From assembly GCF_000157895.3 (NCBI RefSeq), contig NC_022663.1, positions 3,720,001 to 3,784,000 of the forward strand: a stretch of DNA of 64,000 nucleotides. The letters are read 5' to 3'. The notes under the pieces are model-generated. The model was not told the DNA's origin, did no database searches, and saw nothing but the letters and a program-made list of their open reading frames with translations. Position numbers and translations under genes: made by a program. Position 1 is the first letter of the stretch; each line of letters opens with the position of its first letter. Shown here one piece after another: positions 9,072-17,334 of the stretch. This DNA comes from Mycobacterium kansasii ATCC 12478 (GTDB taxonomy: Bacteria > Actinomycetota > Actinomycetes > Mycobacteriales > Mycobacteriaceae).

Positions 9072-10066
9072 GCCTCAACTCGATTCCGCGCCCGGGAGCC
9101 GGGCGGATCGTCGTGGCGCTGTTGGCGATGGTGCCCGCGGCGATGGCTTATCCGTGGCAGTCGACCCGCGACTATTGGCTGATCGGGATTGCAGCCGTCG
9201 TGGTGATCGTCCTGTTCGGCTGGTGGCGCGGACTGCACTTCACCACCATCGTGCGTCGCCGGCTGGCCATGATGCGGCGACGACGGTCGGGCACCGATCC
9301 CGCAACCGAGGTGCGCACCACGGCGCTGCTGCGCATCGGTCCGCCGGCCCCGGGCCTGGAGGTGCTCCCGCTGCCGTTGATAGCCGGGTACCTGGACCGC
9401 TACGGCATCCGCGCCGACGCCGTCCGAATCACCGGGCATGTCGACGCGGCGGGTGAGCGGGAGCTGTGGATCGGGCTGACGGTGTCGGCCGCCGCCAACC
9501 TGGCGGCACTGCAAGCCCGGTCACGGCGAATCCCGTTGCAGCAGACCGCCGAGGTCGCCGCGCGCCGGCTCGCCGACCACCTTCGCGAAATCGGTTGGGA
9601 CGTCGGCACGGTTGGGTATGACGACGCGCCGCGGTTGCTGGCTCGAGCCGATCGCGAAACGTGGCGGTGCATGCGCCACGGCGACTCCGATTACCTTGCC
9701 GCATACCGGGTCAGCGTGGATGCCGCATTGCCCGAAACATTGGCTGCCGTGTGGTCGCATCCGGCGCGCGAGACCTGGGCGGCATTGGAGATCGGCGCCG
9801 CCGGTCGACCGGGCGGCCCGCCCACGGTTGCCGTCGCGTGCGCGTTCCGTAGCGATGCGCGTCCCGACGGCGCGGCGCCGCTGGCCGGACTGACTCTGCA
9901 ACGCGGCAGCCAGTGGCTGGCGCTGGCGGCATTGGAGCCGTCGTCCACCCGGCGACTCGACGGACCCACCGACGCGCCCGACGGCCTGCTGGAGGGACTG
10001 GTGTGGCCCATCCCGTCGGCTTGGGCGGCGCATACGTCTCTCACCGACGCGGCTAGTCGAACATGA
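9068..10066 (+). CDS. eccE3: ESX-3 membrane component EccE3
   Basis: EccE sits at the periphery of the ESX membrane complex. The 332-residue product has two N-terminal helices (VVALLAMVPAAMAY and WLIGIAAVVVIVLFGWW), then a soluble domain with YLDRYGIRADAVRITGH and ARRLADHLREIGWDV. The GTG start overlaps the mycP3 stop (GTGA), continuing the unbroken coupling from eccC3. It ends the operon and overlaps the last 14 bases of the convergent gene at 10053. Confidence 0.93.
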   Translation: MSLNSIPRPGAGRIVVALLAMVPAAMAYPWQSTRDYWLIGIAAVVVIVLFGWWRGLHFTTIVRRRLAMMRRRRSGTDPATEVRTTALLRIGPPAPGLEVLPLPLIAGYLDRYGIRADAVRITGHVDAAGERELWIGLTVSAAANLAALQARSRRIPLQQTAEVAARRLADHLREIGWDVGTVGYDDAPRLLARADRETWRCMRHGDSDYLAAYRVSVDAALPETLAAVWSHPARETWAALEIGAAGRPGGPPTVAVACAFRSDARPDGAAPLAGLTLQRGSQWLALAALEPSSTRRLDGPTDAPDGLLEGLVWPIPSAWAAHTSLTDAASRT

Positions 10067-11264
10067 AGCTGTGCAGGAACAGCGTCATCCGCCGCAGGTA
10101 ATCCAACTGGCTCACATGCATGATGTGACTGCCGGGGAACCAGTGCAGCGCGCAATGATCCCAGTGCTCCCACAGCGTTACGGCATGCTCGGGTGGAGCC
10201 ATCCGATCGCCGAGGCCGGTGATGATCATCCGGCGGTGCTTGGGCAGCAGCGGCCGATAATTCAGCGGGCCGTGGTAGGCCAGCCCGGCGCTCAACTCGT
10301 CACGGCTGATGCGCGACAGGCACAGGCCCAGCCGGACCAGCCTGCTGGCCGGAAACCATTCGTCGAACAGTTTGCCCGGGCTGACCACCGGGCAGTTGGG
10401 AATGACGGCCTCGAGCCGGTTCTCCACCGACGCAACCAGCGCGGAGGTGTAGCCGCCCAGCGATATTCCCGTCAGTGCGATGCGCTCGACACCGGTGTGG
10501 CGCAGGTAGTCCACGATGGAGCGAAAGTCGTACACCGCCTGGGCCATCGCCTCGGCGAAGCCACTCAAGCCGCCGGCGAAGAAACCGAAACCGCTGAACG
10601 GCGAATGCCTCTCGGCTCGCTTGCCGTGAAAAGGCAAGGTGTACAACAGAACATCGTACCCGGACCGGTAATACCACGGCAGTGAGAAGAACAGCCCGTT
10701 GAGCAAGTATGACGAGCCCATGAAACCGTGGATGACACACAGCGTGGGGCGCGGCCCGTCGTCATGGCGCCAATGCTGTGCGCGCACGACGTTGTTTGCG
10801 GTCAACCCGCTCCACTGCTTGCGCATGGTCGGGTTGACCGCCCGGAATCCGCTCGCGAACGAGATGTCGTCGACGGTGCCGCGCGCGATCCACTCGGCGA
10901 GCGGGCTGGCGGGCCGCGACGAAATCTTGGGCAGATCCGTCGGTGCCGGAAACGACTTCACCGGGTCATGTTCGGCAGCCAGTTCGGCGTAGAAGTTCAA
11001 GTTGCTGCGTTCGCTGCCGGAATTGACGCGCAGCAAAGCGGTGGCGACGACAGCCGGTGCCACCGTGGTGGACAGCACCGACGACGCCGCGGTGCGCAGC
11101 GCGATATCGCCGACCGCCGACGATTCGACGACGATGCGTTGACGCAGCGAGAGCGCAGATCGTGGCGGTAGCCCTTCGGCGCCGGCGTCGGCCCCGGGCA
11201 CGTCGGGAATCGGGACCGGCGGATCGATGGGATCCGCTTCAGACGTCTCCGAGAACTCCGGCAT
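10053..11264 (-). CDS. Alpha/beta-hydrolase fold protein (Rv0293c homologue)
   Basis: This 403-residue protein is a large alpha/beta hydrolase of the ABHD18-like type. HGFMGSSYLL forms the oxyanion region and GISLGGYTSALVAS carries the nucleophile Ser, with LGDRMAPPEHA and HIMHVSQLDYL near the C-terminus likely supplying the Asp and His. The substrate is unknown. I chose ATG 11264 because it gives the length of the M. tuberculosis orthologue; longer starts at 11378 or 11555 would run into the divergent tam gene. The first ~50 residues are Pro/Glu/Asp-rich and probably disordered. Confidence 0.82.
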   Translation of the reverse strand: MPEFSETSEADPIDPPVPIPDVPGADAGAEGLPPRSALSLRQRIVVESSAVGDIALRTAASSVLSTTVAPAVVATALLRVNSGSERSNLNFYAELAAEHDPVKSFPAPTDLPKISSRPASPLAEWIARGTVDDISFASGFRAVNPTMRKQWSGLTANNVVRAQHWRHDDGPRPTLCVIHGFMGSSYLLNGLFFSLPWYYRSGYDVLLYTLPFHGKRAERHSPFSGFGFFAGGLSGFAEAMAQAVYDFRSIVDYLRHTGVERIALTGISLGGYTSALVASVENRLEAVIPNCPVVSPGKLFDEWFPASRLVRLGLCLSRISRDELSAGLAYHGPLNYRPLLPKHRRMIITGLGDRMAPPEHAVTLWEHWDHCALHWFPGSHIMHVSQLDYLRRMTLFLHSFMFD

Positions 11265-11417
11265 CCCGTCGATGGTATCTCGCCGATATCGCGGGGTGCC
11301 GGCGAATTCGACAGTGTCGTCAATTTCTGGGGGCAACGCGCTGCACGTCCGGACCCCATCGGTAATAGGTTGTTCCATAACACCCGATTGGCGACGGTGT
11401 TGATCAGGAGGACCGAC

Positions 11418-12200
11418 ATGTGGGATCCCGACGTCTACCTGGCCTTTGCGGATCATCGCAGCCGTCCGTTCTACGACTTGGTGTCCCGGGTGGGCGCCAA
11501 GCGGGCGCGCCGGGTGGTCGACCTGGGTTGCGGCCCCGGCCACCTGACACGGCACCTGGCGCGACGCTGGCCCGAGGCGACGATCGAGGCTTTGGACAGT
11601 TCACCGGAGATGGTCGCCGCCGCCCGGGAACGCGGGATCGACGCCACGACCTGCGACGTGCGGAACTGGAAGCCTCGGCCCGACACCGACGTGGTGGTCA
11701 GCAACGCGGCACTGCATTGGGTGCCCGAACACGCGGAGCTGCTGGTGCGCTGGGCCGGCGAGCTGGCAGCCGGATCCTGGATGGCGGTGCAGGTACCGGG
11801 AAACTTCGACACCCCGTCGCACGCCGTGGTGCGGACGCTGGCCAGGCGGGAGCCCTACGCAAAGCTCCTGCGCGACATACCGTTTCGGGTAGGTGCGGTG
11901 GTGCAACCGCCGGCGTACTACGCGAATCTGCTGATGGACGCCGGATGCAAGGTCGACGCGTGGGAGACCACCTATCTGCACCAGCTCACCGGTGAGCACC
12001 CGGTGCTGGAATGGATCACCGGCACCGCGCTGGTTCCGGTGCGGGAAAGGCTAGACGACGCGGGTTGGGAGCAGTTCCGCCAGGAGCTGATCCCGCTGCT
12101 CGACGACGCCTACCCGCGCCGCGCCGACGGTACCACGATCTTCCCGTTCCGCCGGCTGTTCATCGTCGCCGAGGTCGGGGGAGCGCGCCGCGGTTCTTGA
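11418..12200 (+). CDS. tam: Trans-aconitate 2-methyltransferase
   Basis: This 261-residue class I SAM methyltransferase converts trans-aconitate, a by-product inhibiting aconitase, to its methyl ester. It begins MWDPDVYLAF, the family start. The SAM motif I is VVDLGCGPGHLT, followed by EALDSSPEMVAAAR, and VVVSNAALHWVPEH is characteristic of Tam. ATG 11418 follows AGGAGG at 11407-11412; a reading from 11370 has no such site. It is transcribed away from the hydrolase gene at 11264, so the ~150 bp between them should hold two promoters. Confidence 0.9.
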   Translation: MWDPDVYLAFADHRSRPFYDLVSRVGAKRARRVVDLGCGPGHLTRHLARRWPEATIEALDSSPEMVAAARERGIDATTCDVRNWKPRPDTDVVVSNAALHWVPEHAELLVRWAGELAAGSWMAVQVPGNFDTPSHAVVRTLARREPYAKLLRDIPFRVGAVVQPPAYYANLLMDAGCKVDAWETTYLHQLTGEHPVLEWITGTALVPVRERLDDAGWEQFRQELIPLLDDAYPRRADGTTIFPFRRLFIVAEVGGARRGS

Positions 12201-12625
12201 GTCTTGGCGAATTCGTATCGGCGGTCGGCCCGTCGGGCTCGTGTTTCGTACAGGCCGCGTCGATGCCGCTGCCTGCGCTGGATGCGCCACATCCGTTGTC
12301 GCTGTAGGCGCTAAAGGCGTCGAGTGTGTGGTGAGGACGGCGAGTGTGCGGTGAGGGCGTCGAGTGTGCCGCCATGGCGGCCCGCGGCGGATTTTCCCGC
12401 CCTACAAGCACCCTCAAAGCCGTCACCGCGCACTCGATACGGCGGAATGGCAGCCGAACCTACGTGCCGAGAACTGACGCCCAGCCGAGTGTGCGCAGCA
12501 AGGCTCGCAGACATCGATGACCAGCAGCATTTGTGGTCAACTTGAATTTGAGTACGCGGGCACACCGGACCGAGGAGGCAGGTGTGGCCAATGTGGCGGT
12601 TACGCAGGCATATTCGAGGATCGCG
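12201..12625. other. Intergenic gap replacing the Stf0-type sulfotransferase position
   Basis: M. tuberculosis carries a sulfotransferase (Rv0295c) between tam and the sulfatase. Here no reading frame in these 425 bases has that content. The stretch holds the dispersed repeat described at 12316-12440 and otherwise nothing I recognise. Confidence 0.6.
12316..12440 (-). repeat. Dispersed intergenic repeat, short copy
   Basis: Read on the minus strand, this segment runs from GTATCGAGTG through GGCTTTGA and TGTAGGGCGGGA to tandem CACACTCGACGCC/CACACTCGCCG units. The same order occurs on the plus strand at 30129-30422, where the tandem part is expanded. The outer GAGTGTG arms are inverted relative to the CACACTC units, so a single strand could fold on itself. 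Confidence 0.75.
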
Positions 12626-14029
12626 CTATTGATTGGCCGACGCGGCTTCTTCCTCGATACCGCGGTCGGCGGCGATCGCCGACCTGCTGCTCGGCGCAGT
12701 TCGATGGATCCGCAGATACGTTTCGGTGTAGCGCTCTGCGATGCGGGTACCGGCGAATTCCGACGGGATCACGTCGCCGGTGCGCTGACGCCAATCGTGA
12801 AGCCGGACAGCGAGGTCCGCTGCGACCGCATCGATCTTCGCGGCGGCGTCACCGGTCAGCAGATTGGTGGTCTCGGTGGGGTCGGCGCGCAGATCGTACA
12901 GTTCCCGTTGCGGTCGCGGTGACTTGACGAATTGTGCGACGGCCATCCCGGACGGGCTTTCCTCGATGTCCCACGGCAGATCCAGCAACGGGCGGGGCAC
13001 ATAGTTCTCGATGTAGCTGAATTCCTTTGTACGGATTGCACGTATCGGGTCAAACGAGTCGTGGTAGGTCTTGGTGGTGTACACATGGTCGCGGACCGGC
13101 TCGGCGACGGTGTCGGCCCCGAGCAAGGCGGCCGCGTGCGACAGGCCGTCGACATCGGCCGGCATGTCGATCCCCAGCAGGTCAAGCAGTGTCGGTAACA
13201 GGTCTACGCCGCTGAACAATTCGTCGTAGACACGTGGGGCAAACTCCCGGCGGGAGGGTGGACGGATGACCATCGCGATGCCGGTTCCGGCGTCGTAGAG
13301 CGTGGATTTGGCGCGCGGAAACGCCGGGCCGTGATCGGTCAGGAACACCACCCAGGTGCTGGCGTCCAGTCCAGTTTCGTTGAGTGTGTCCAAGATTCGC
13401 CCGACTGCGGCGTCCGCGGTGGTGATGGCTCCGTAGAAATCGGCCAGGTCCTGGCGCACTTCGGGGGTGTCGGGGAGATAGTCGGGGACGTCGACACCTG
13501 CGCTGTCCGCCGGTTCGTAGCGTTCGTGGGGGTAGGGCCGATGGGTTTCGAAAAACCCCGCGGTAAGCAGGAACGGCTGGCCGGAAAGATCCGGCACGCA
13601 ATCCTGCAGCCACTCCCGCGCCTTCTCGACCACATATTCGCAGTAGGAGTTCGACACGTCGAATTCGTCGAATCCCAGCCGTGCCGGGTAGGACGTCTCG
13701 TGTTGCATCCCGAAAAGAGCCGAGTACCAACCCTGCTCGCCCAACAGTTGCGGCAGTGTCCGGACTCCGCTGCGGTATTCCCAGCCGTGATGGGCCAGCC
13801 CCACCAGCCCATTGGTTTGCGGGTAGCGACCGGTGAACAGCGATCCGCGCGACGGCGAGCACAGCGGTGCGGTGGCGTGCGCCCGGGTGAACAAGATCCC
13901 CTCGGCGGCAAGCTGGTCCAGTCGCGGGCTGACGACATCCGGGTGACCGTAGACACCGAGGTAGCGCCCCAGGTCGTGCCAATGCACGATCAGCACGTTG
14001 TCTTTGCCGTCGCTGCTTTCACCCGTCAC
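12626..14029 (-). CDS. Type I sulfatase (Rv0296c homologue)
   Basis: This 467-residue enzyme hydrolyses sulfate esters of an unknown substrate. LCSPSRGSLFTGRYPQ is the sulfatase signature; its Cys becomes formylglycine after translation. The metal site is indicated by NVLIVHWHDLGRY at the N-terminus and VVFLTDHGPAFPRAKS further on. No signal peptide is visible, so it probably acts in the cytosol. I prefer GTG 14029, because GAGAGG lies about nine bases upstream, over ATG 14050, which has no ribosome site. The sulfotransferase neighbour of M. tuberculosis is absent. Confidence 0.9.
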   Translation of the reverse strand: MTGESSDGKDNVLIVHWHDLGRYLGVYGHPDVVSPRLDQLAAEGILFTRAHATAPLCSPSRGSLFTGRYPQTNGLVGLAHHGWEYRSGVRTLPQLLGEQGWYSALFGMQHETSYPARLGFDEFDVSNSYCEYVVEKAREWLQDCVPDLSGQPFLLTAGFFETHRPYPHERYEPADSAGVDVPDYLPDTPEVRQDLADFYGAITTADAAVGRILDTLNETGLDASTWVVFLTDHGPAFPRAKSTLYDAGTGIAMVIRPPSRREFAPRVYDELFSGVDLLPTLLDLLGIDMPADVDGLSHAAALLGADTVAEPVRDHVYTTKTYHDSFDPIRAIRTKEFSYIENYVPRPLLDLPWDIEESPSGMAVAQFVKSPRPQRELYDLRADPTETTNLLTGDAAAKIDAVAADLAVRLHDWRQRTGDVIPSEFAGTRIAERYTETYLRIHRTAPSSRSAIAADRGIEEEAASANQ

Positions 14030-14095
14030 CGTCTGCCGCCTCTCGAGCATGCTTGCGGCGGCGACGATACCCGGTGTCGATCGAACCGGCGAAGT

Positions 14096-14746
14096 TCAAG
14101 CCTGTCCCCAGCGGTTCTCCCAGACGAACTCCCGGAGTGGCCGCGCTACGGCCCAGCCGTCCAACTCCAGCGCCGGCCGTTCCGGAAACTCGGGCACCGG
14201 GCCCAAACACAGCACTGCCACCGGTTCCGCATCGGAGGGGATCTCCAGCAGCGCCGCCAACCGTCGCGGATCGAACAGCGACACCCAACCCATGCCGAGC
14301 CCTTCGGCGCGAGCCGCCAGCCACAGATTCTGGATCGCGCAGGACACCGACGCAAGATCCATCTGCGGTAGTGTGCGCCGGCCGAAGATGTGCACGTCCC
14401 GGTTGTCGCAAAGCGCTACCACCAGCAGCTCGGCGCACTCGAGAATGCCCTCGACCTTGAGCGCAAGGAACTCCTCGGCCCGTTCGCCCAGGGCGTGTGC
14501 CGTCCGCGCGCGCTCCTCGTCGACGAGGGTGTGGATATCGTTGCGCAGCGCCTTATCGGTGATCCGGATGATCCGCCAGGGCTGCATCAGACCGACACTG
14601 GGGGCGGCGTGTGCGGCGTGCAGCAACCGAGCCAGCACCTCTTCGGGCACCACGCTGTCGGGCACGAAGCGGCGCATGTCCCGACGTTCGGAGATCACGC
14701 GATACACCGCCTGCCGCTCGGCGGCGGTGAACGCAAATTCGGTCAC
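14096..14746 (-). CDS. bluB: BluB-type flavin destructase / nitroreductase family protein
   Basis: This 216-residue protein belongs to the nitroreductase fold and matches the BluB branch, which cannibalises FMNH2 to make 5,6-dimethylbenzimidazole, the lower ligand of B12. Features are RRDMRRFVPD at the N-terminus, APSVGLMQPWRI and IFGRRTLPQMDLAS. The start is GTG 14746, as no ATG fits. It is co-directional with the sulfatase, about 65 bases upstream of it. BluB is the best call, but another FMN nitroreductase cannot be excluded. Confidence 0.77.
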   Translation of the reverse strand: MTEFAFTAAERQAVYRVISERRDMRRFVPDSVVPEEVLARLLHAAHAAPSVGLMQPWRIIRITDKALRNDIHTLVDEERARTAHALGERAEEFLALKVEGILECAELLVVALCDNRDVHIFGRRTLPQMDLASVSCAIQNLWLAARAEGLGMGWVSLFDPRRLAALLEIPSDAEPVAVLCLGPVPEFPERPALELDGWAVARPLREFVWENRWGQA

Positions 14747-14801
14747 CCGGTCATCGTAGAAAAGGTGCGGCCCGTGCGGCCTGGATCAGGGACTACACGG
14801 A

Positions 14802-15284
14802 TCAGGGACTATAGGTAACTCCGACCGCGCGGAACACGTATTCGGGCGGCACGTCAAAGGCAAGTGACCGCAGCGGTAGGCGAGCCAGCACGTCCTCGCC
14901 GATGTCCGTTTTGAAGTGCAGCGATAGCTGGCCGTGGAACCGCGGGTCCACCTTGGCGACGTCGAGATCCAATTGCAGCCCCGTCGACGAGATCTCGGCG
15001 GTTGCTGCGCCGGTCTGCGGCGCGTCCCAGCGCACGTCGACGGCGCGGCCGGCCAGCTTGGGCAGCGACGAGAGCGTTCCCAGCACCCGTTGCTCGGTGA
15101 ACGCCAGCGCGCCCGGATAGCTGGCAATGCTGTGCGATGCCCGCAAACCGGGAATTGCGCCGGTGAACCGCCTGGTGACCGCGACATACTCTTCGAGGTA
15201 GATGAGTCCTTCGGCCTCCAGCTGATCCCGCAAGTCGGCGGGTAGCTTGCCGATGCCGAACATTCTGCGAAAAATCACCGCCAT
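14802..15284 (-). CDS. Conserved protein (Rv0307c homologue)
   Basis: This 160-residue protein starts MAVIFRRMFGIGKLP. I recognise no catalytic motif. It contains HSIASYPGALAFTEQRVLGTLSSLP and several short beta-rich stretches, with no signal peptide or membrane helix. ATG 15284 gives the exact length of the M. tuberculosis orthologue; the longer frame to 15599 is a shadow of the divergent PAP2 gene. It starts nine bases from that divergent gene, so the two must share a compact promoter region or have leaderless transcripts. Confidence 0.75.
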   Translation of the reverse strand: MAVIFRRMFGIGKLPADLRDQLEAEGLIYLEEYVAVTRRFTGAIPGLRASHSIASYPGALAFTEQRVLGTLSSLPKLAGRAVDVRWDAPQTGAATAEISSTGLQLDLDVAKVDPRFHGQLSLHFKTDIGEDVLARLPLRSLAFDVPPEYVFRAVGVTYSP

Positions 15285-15293
15285 GAGGCCAGT

Positions 15294-16010
15294 ATGGGGC
15301 CGCTCGGGCCGGGCCGCACCGTCGCCTGGTATCCGTTGAACATGATCCGTCGCCCGATCAGTGTGGCCGCGATGCTCGCGGCGGCTGCGACCGTCGGCTA
15401 CGCCCTCTTGTGGGTGGGGCACCGCCATGACTGGGGTTGGGTGCACGGCCTGGATTGGTCGTTGTTGAACGCCGCGCACGACATCGGGATCAAGCACCCG
15501 GCTTGGGTGGACTTCTGGATCGGCGTGTCGTTCGTGCTGGGCCCCATCCCCATGCGGCTGATCGGCATGGGGATGGCGGTGGTTGCGGTATTGCAGCACA
15601 AGGTGCGGATGGCGCTGCTGCTGTTGGCCTGTTTGCCGCTCAACGGATTGGTCACGATGGCCGCCAAGGATCTGGCCGGCCGGCCACGACCGGTGACCGA
15701 GTTCGTCACCGCGCCATCGAGCTCATTCCCGTCCGGGCATGCGCTCGAGTTGACGGCCAGTGTGCTTGCGCTTCTGACCTTCCTGCTGCCGATGACGAGA
15801 CACCGGTGGATGCGCGTGGTCTCGGTCACGCTGGCCGCGCTGGGTGTATTGACGGTCGGCACCGCCCGGGTGGCTTTGAATGTGCACCACCCGTCGGACG
15901 TGATCGCGGGGTGGCTGCTGGGATATGTGTATTTTCTGGTGTGCCTGTGGGTGTTTAGGCCGTTACCCATAACGGGTGCGGAGCCGGCCCGGCTTGCCGA
16001 AGTCCGCTGA
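15294..16010 (+). CDS. PAP2-family membrane phosphatase (Rv0308 homologue)
   Basis: This 238-residue integral membrane protein carries the full phosphatidic-acid phosphatase type 2 signature: KDLAGRPRP, SSFPSGH with the catalytic His, and ARVALNVHHPSDVIAG. About six hydrophobic helices surround these motifs. It probably dephosphorylates a lipid phosphate or polyprenyl pyrophosphate at the outer face of the inner membrane. It starts at ATG 15294. A second, fused PAP2 domain occurs in the gene at 26223. Confidence 0.88.
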   Translation: MGPLGPGRTVAWYPLNMIRRPISVAAMLAAAATVGYALLWVGHRHDWGWVHGLDWSLLNAAHDIGIKHPAWVDFWIGVSFVLGPIPMRLIGMGMAVVAVLQHKVRMALLLLACLPLNGLVTMAAKDLAGRPRPVTEFVTAPSSSFPSGHALELTASVLALLTFLLPMTRHRWMRVVSVTLAALGVLTVGTARVALNVHHPSDVIAGWLLGYVYFLVCLWVFRPLPITGAEPARLAEVR

Positions 16011-16112
16011 CGCCCTGCGGCACGGCGCTTTTCGCAGTGTCTCGGAGCAGTGATCCAACCGGGACTAAACCTTTACTTGACCCTGAGGTTTCGTCCGCTT
16101 GACGATGAGACG

Positions 16113-16769
16113 ATGCACCGACTGGGAGCTGTACTGTGTGCTGCGGTCTGCCTGGCCGGAGCGGCGCTGGGGTTGGCGCCGGTGACGGTCGCGGCGGGCA
16201 ACCCGTGGTTCGCCAATTCGGTTGGCAATGCCACGCAGGTGGTTTCGGTGGTCTCGACCGGCGGCTCTAACGCGAAGATGGATGTCTACCAGCGCACCGC
16301 CGCCGGCTGGCAGCCGCTCAAGACCGGGATCCCCACCCATGTCGGCTCGGCGGGAATGGCGCCGCAGGCCAAGAGCGGCTACCCGGCTACCCCGATGGGC
16401 GTCTACAGCCTCGACTCGGCTTTCGGCACCGCGCCCAATCCCGGTGGCGGGCTTCCGTATACGCAAGTCGGACCCAACCACTGGTGGAGTGGAGACGACC
16501 ACAGCCCCACCTTCAACACCATGCAGGTGTGTCAGAAGGCCCAATGCCCATTCAACACCGCCGAGAGTGAGAACCTACAGATCCCGCAGTACAAGCATTC
16601 GGTGGTGATGGGCGTCAACAAGAACAAGGTGCCCGGCGGCGGTGCCGCGTTCTTCTTCCACACCACCGACGGCGGACCCACGGCGGGATGCGTGGCAATC
16701 GACGATGCCACGCTGGTGCAGATCATCCGGTGGTTGCGGCCCGGCGCGGTGATCGCGATCGCGAAGTAA
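16113..16769 (+). CDS. Secreted L,D-transpeptidase-like (YkuD fold) protein, Rv0309 homologue
   Basis: This 218-residue protein has a signal peptide (VLCAAVCLAGAALGLAPVTVAAG). The C-terminal HTTDGGPTAGCVAI fits the YkuD pattern of His followed by a T-x-G-C catalytic Cys. It lacks the Ig-like domains of the main mycobacterial Ldt enzymes. It may act on peptidoglycan cross-links, but this subfamily is only distantly related to proven L,D-transpeptidases. ATG 16113 gives the M. tuberculosis length. A PAP2 gene lies upstream on the same strand, consistent with an envelope role. Confidence 0.85.
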   Translation: MHRLGAVLCAAVCLAGAALGLAPVTVAAGNPWFANSVGNATQVVSVVSTGGSNAKMDVYQRTAAGWQPLKTGIPTHVGSAGMAPQAKSGYPATPMGVYSLDSAFGTAPNPGGGLPYTQVGPNHWWSGDDHSPTFNTMQVCQKAQCPFNTAESENLQIPQYKHSVVMGVNKNKVPGGGAAFFFHTTDGGPTAGCVAIDDATLVQIIRWLRPGAVIAIAK

Positions 16770-16778
16770 CCGGGGCCG

Positions 16779-17291
16779 TCAGTCGGCCAAAGCGCGGCCC
16801 GGTCGCACGGTGAGCCCCAGGTTGGCCACCGACATCGTCGCCTCGTAGGTGCGGTCGTACCCGGTAGCGCTGATCCGCCAACCGTCGGCGGTGCGCCGAT
16901 ACTCGTCGCGGTAGAACGCCGCGCCGATCAGCATGAAATTGGCTTCGGCAACGATGACCCGATCCTGCAGATACCAGCTGCCCGTCGCGGTGTCGCCGGT
17001 CACCGTGATCTCCGGATGCGTCACCCGGTGTTCGGTGATGATGTTGGGCCCCAACGCCGAGCGCATGTATTCCACCACGTCGACGCGGTTGGAAAAATGC
17101 AGCTCCTTGCCCAGCGACGACCCATAGTCGCCGCGCACGTCCTCGGTCAGGGTGTCGGCGAAGTCGTCCCAGTGCTTGGTGTCCAGGGCGCGCAGATAGC
17201 GGTACTTGATCCGTTTGATCGCTTCGACATCCTTGACATCGGCGAGATGCGCGACAGCCCCCGCGAGGGCCGCCAAGTCTGCAGGGTTCAT
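16779..17291 (-). CDS. SnoaL/BaiE-like NTF2-fold protein (Rv0310c homologue)
   Basis: This 170-residue protein fits the SnoaL-like/bile-acid-dehydratase-like alpha+beta barrel. Motifs are IKRIKYRYLRALDTKHWDDF near the N-terminus, EHRVTHPEITV and DRVIVAEANFMLIGAAFYRDEY. Such proteins are often small lyases, isomerases or ligand binders, and the substrate is unknown. ATG 17291 is preferred to an adjacent in-frame GTG at 17294. It is divergent from the gene at 17335, with 43 bases between the starts. Confidence 0.8.
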   Translation of the reverse strand: MNPADLAALAGAVAHLADVKDVEAIKRIKYRYLRALDTKHWDDFADTLTEDVRGDYGSSLGKELHFSNRVDVVEYMRSALGPNIITEHRVTHPEITVTGDTATGSWYLQDRVIVAEANFMLIGAAFYRDEYRRTADGWRISATGYDRTYEATMSVANLGLTVRPGRALAD

Positions 17292-17334
17292 CACGTCATT
17301 GCAGCACGTTCGCCGCCGCCATTATCGTCGGGGC

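Noticed and set aside
11265..11555. Longer N-terminus for the hydrolase gene at 10053
   Set aside because: It would extend through the divergent promoter and into tam, and the orthologue length fits the shorter start.
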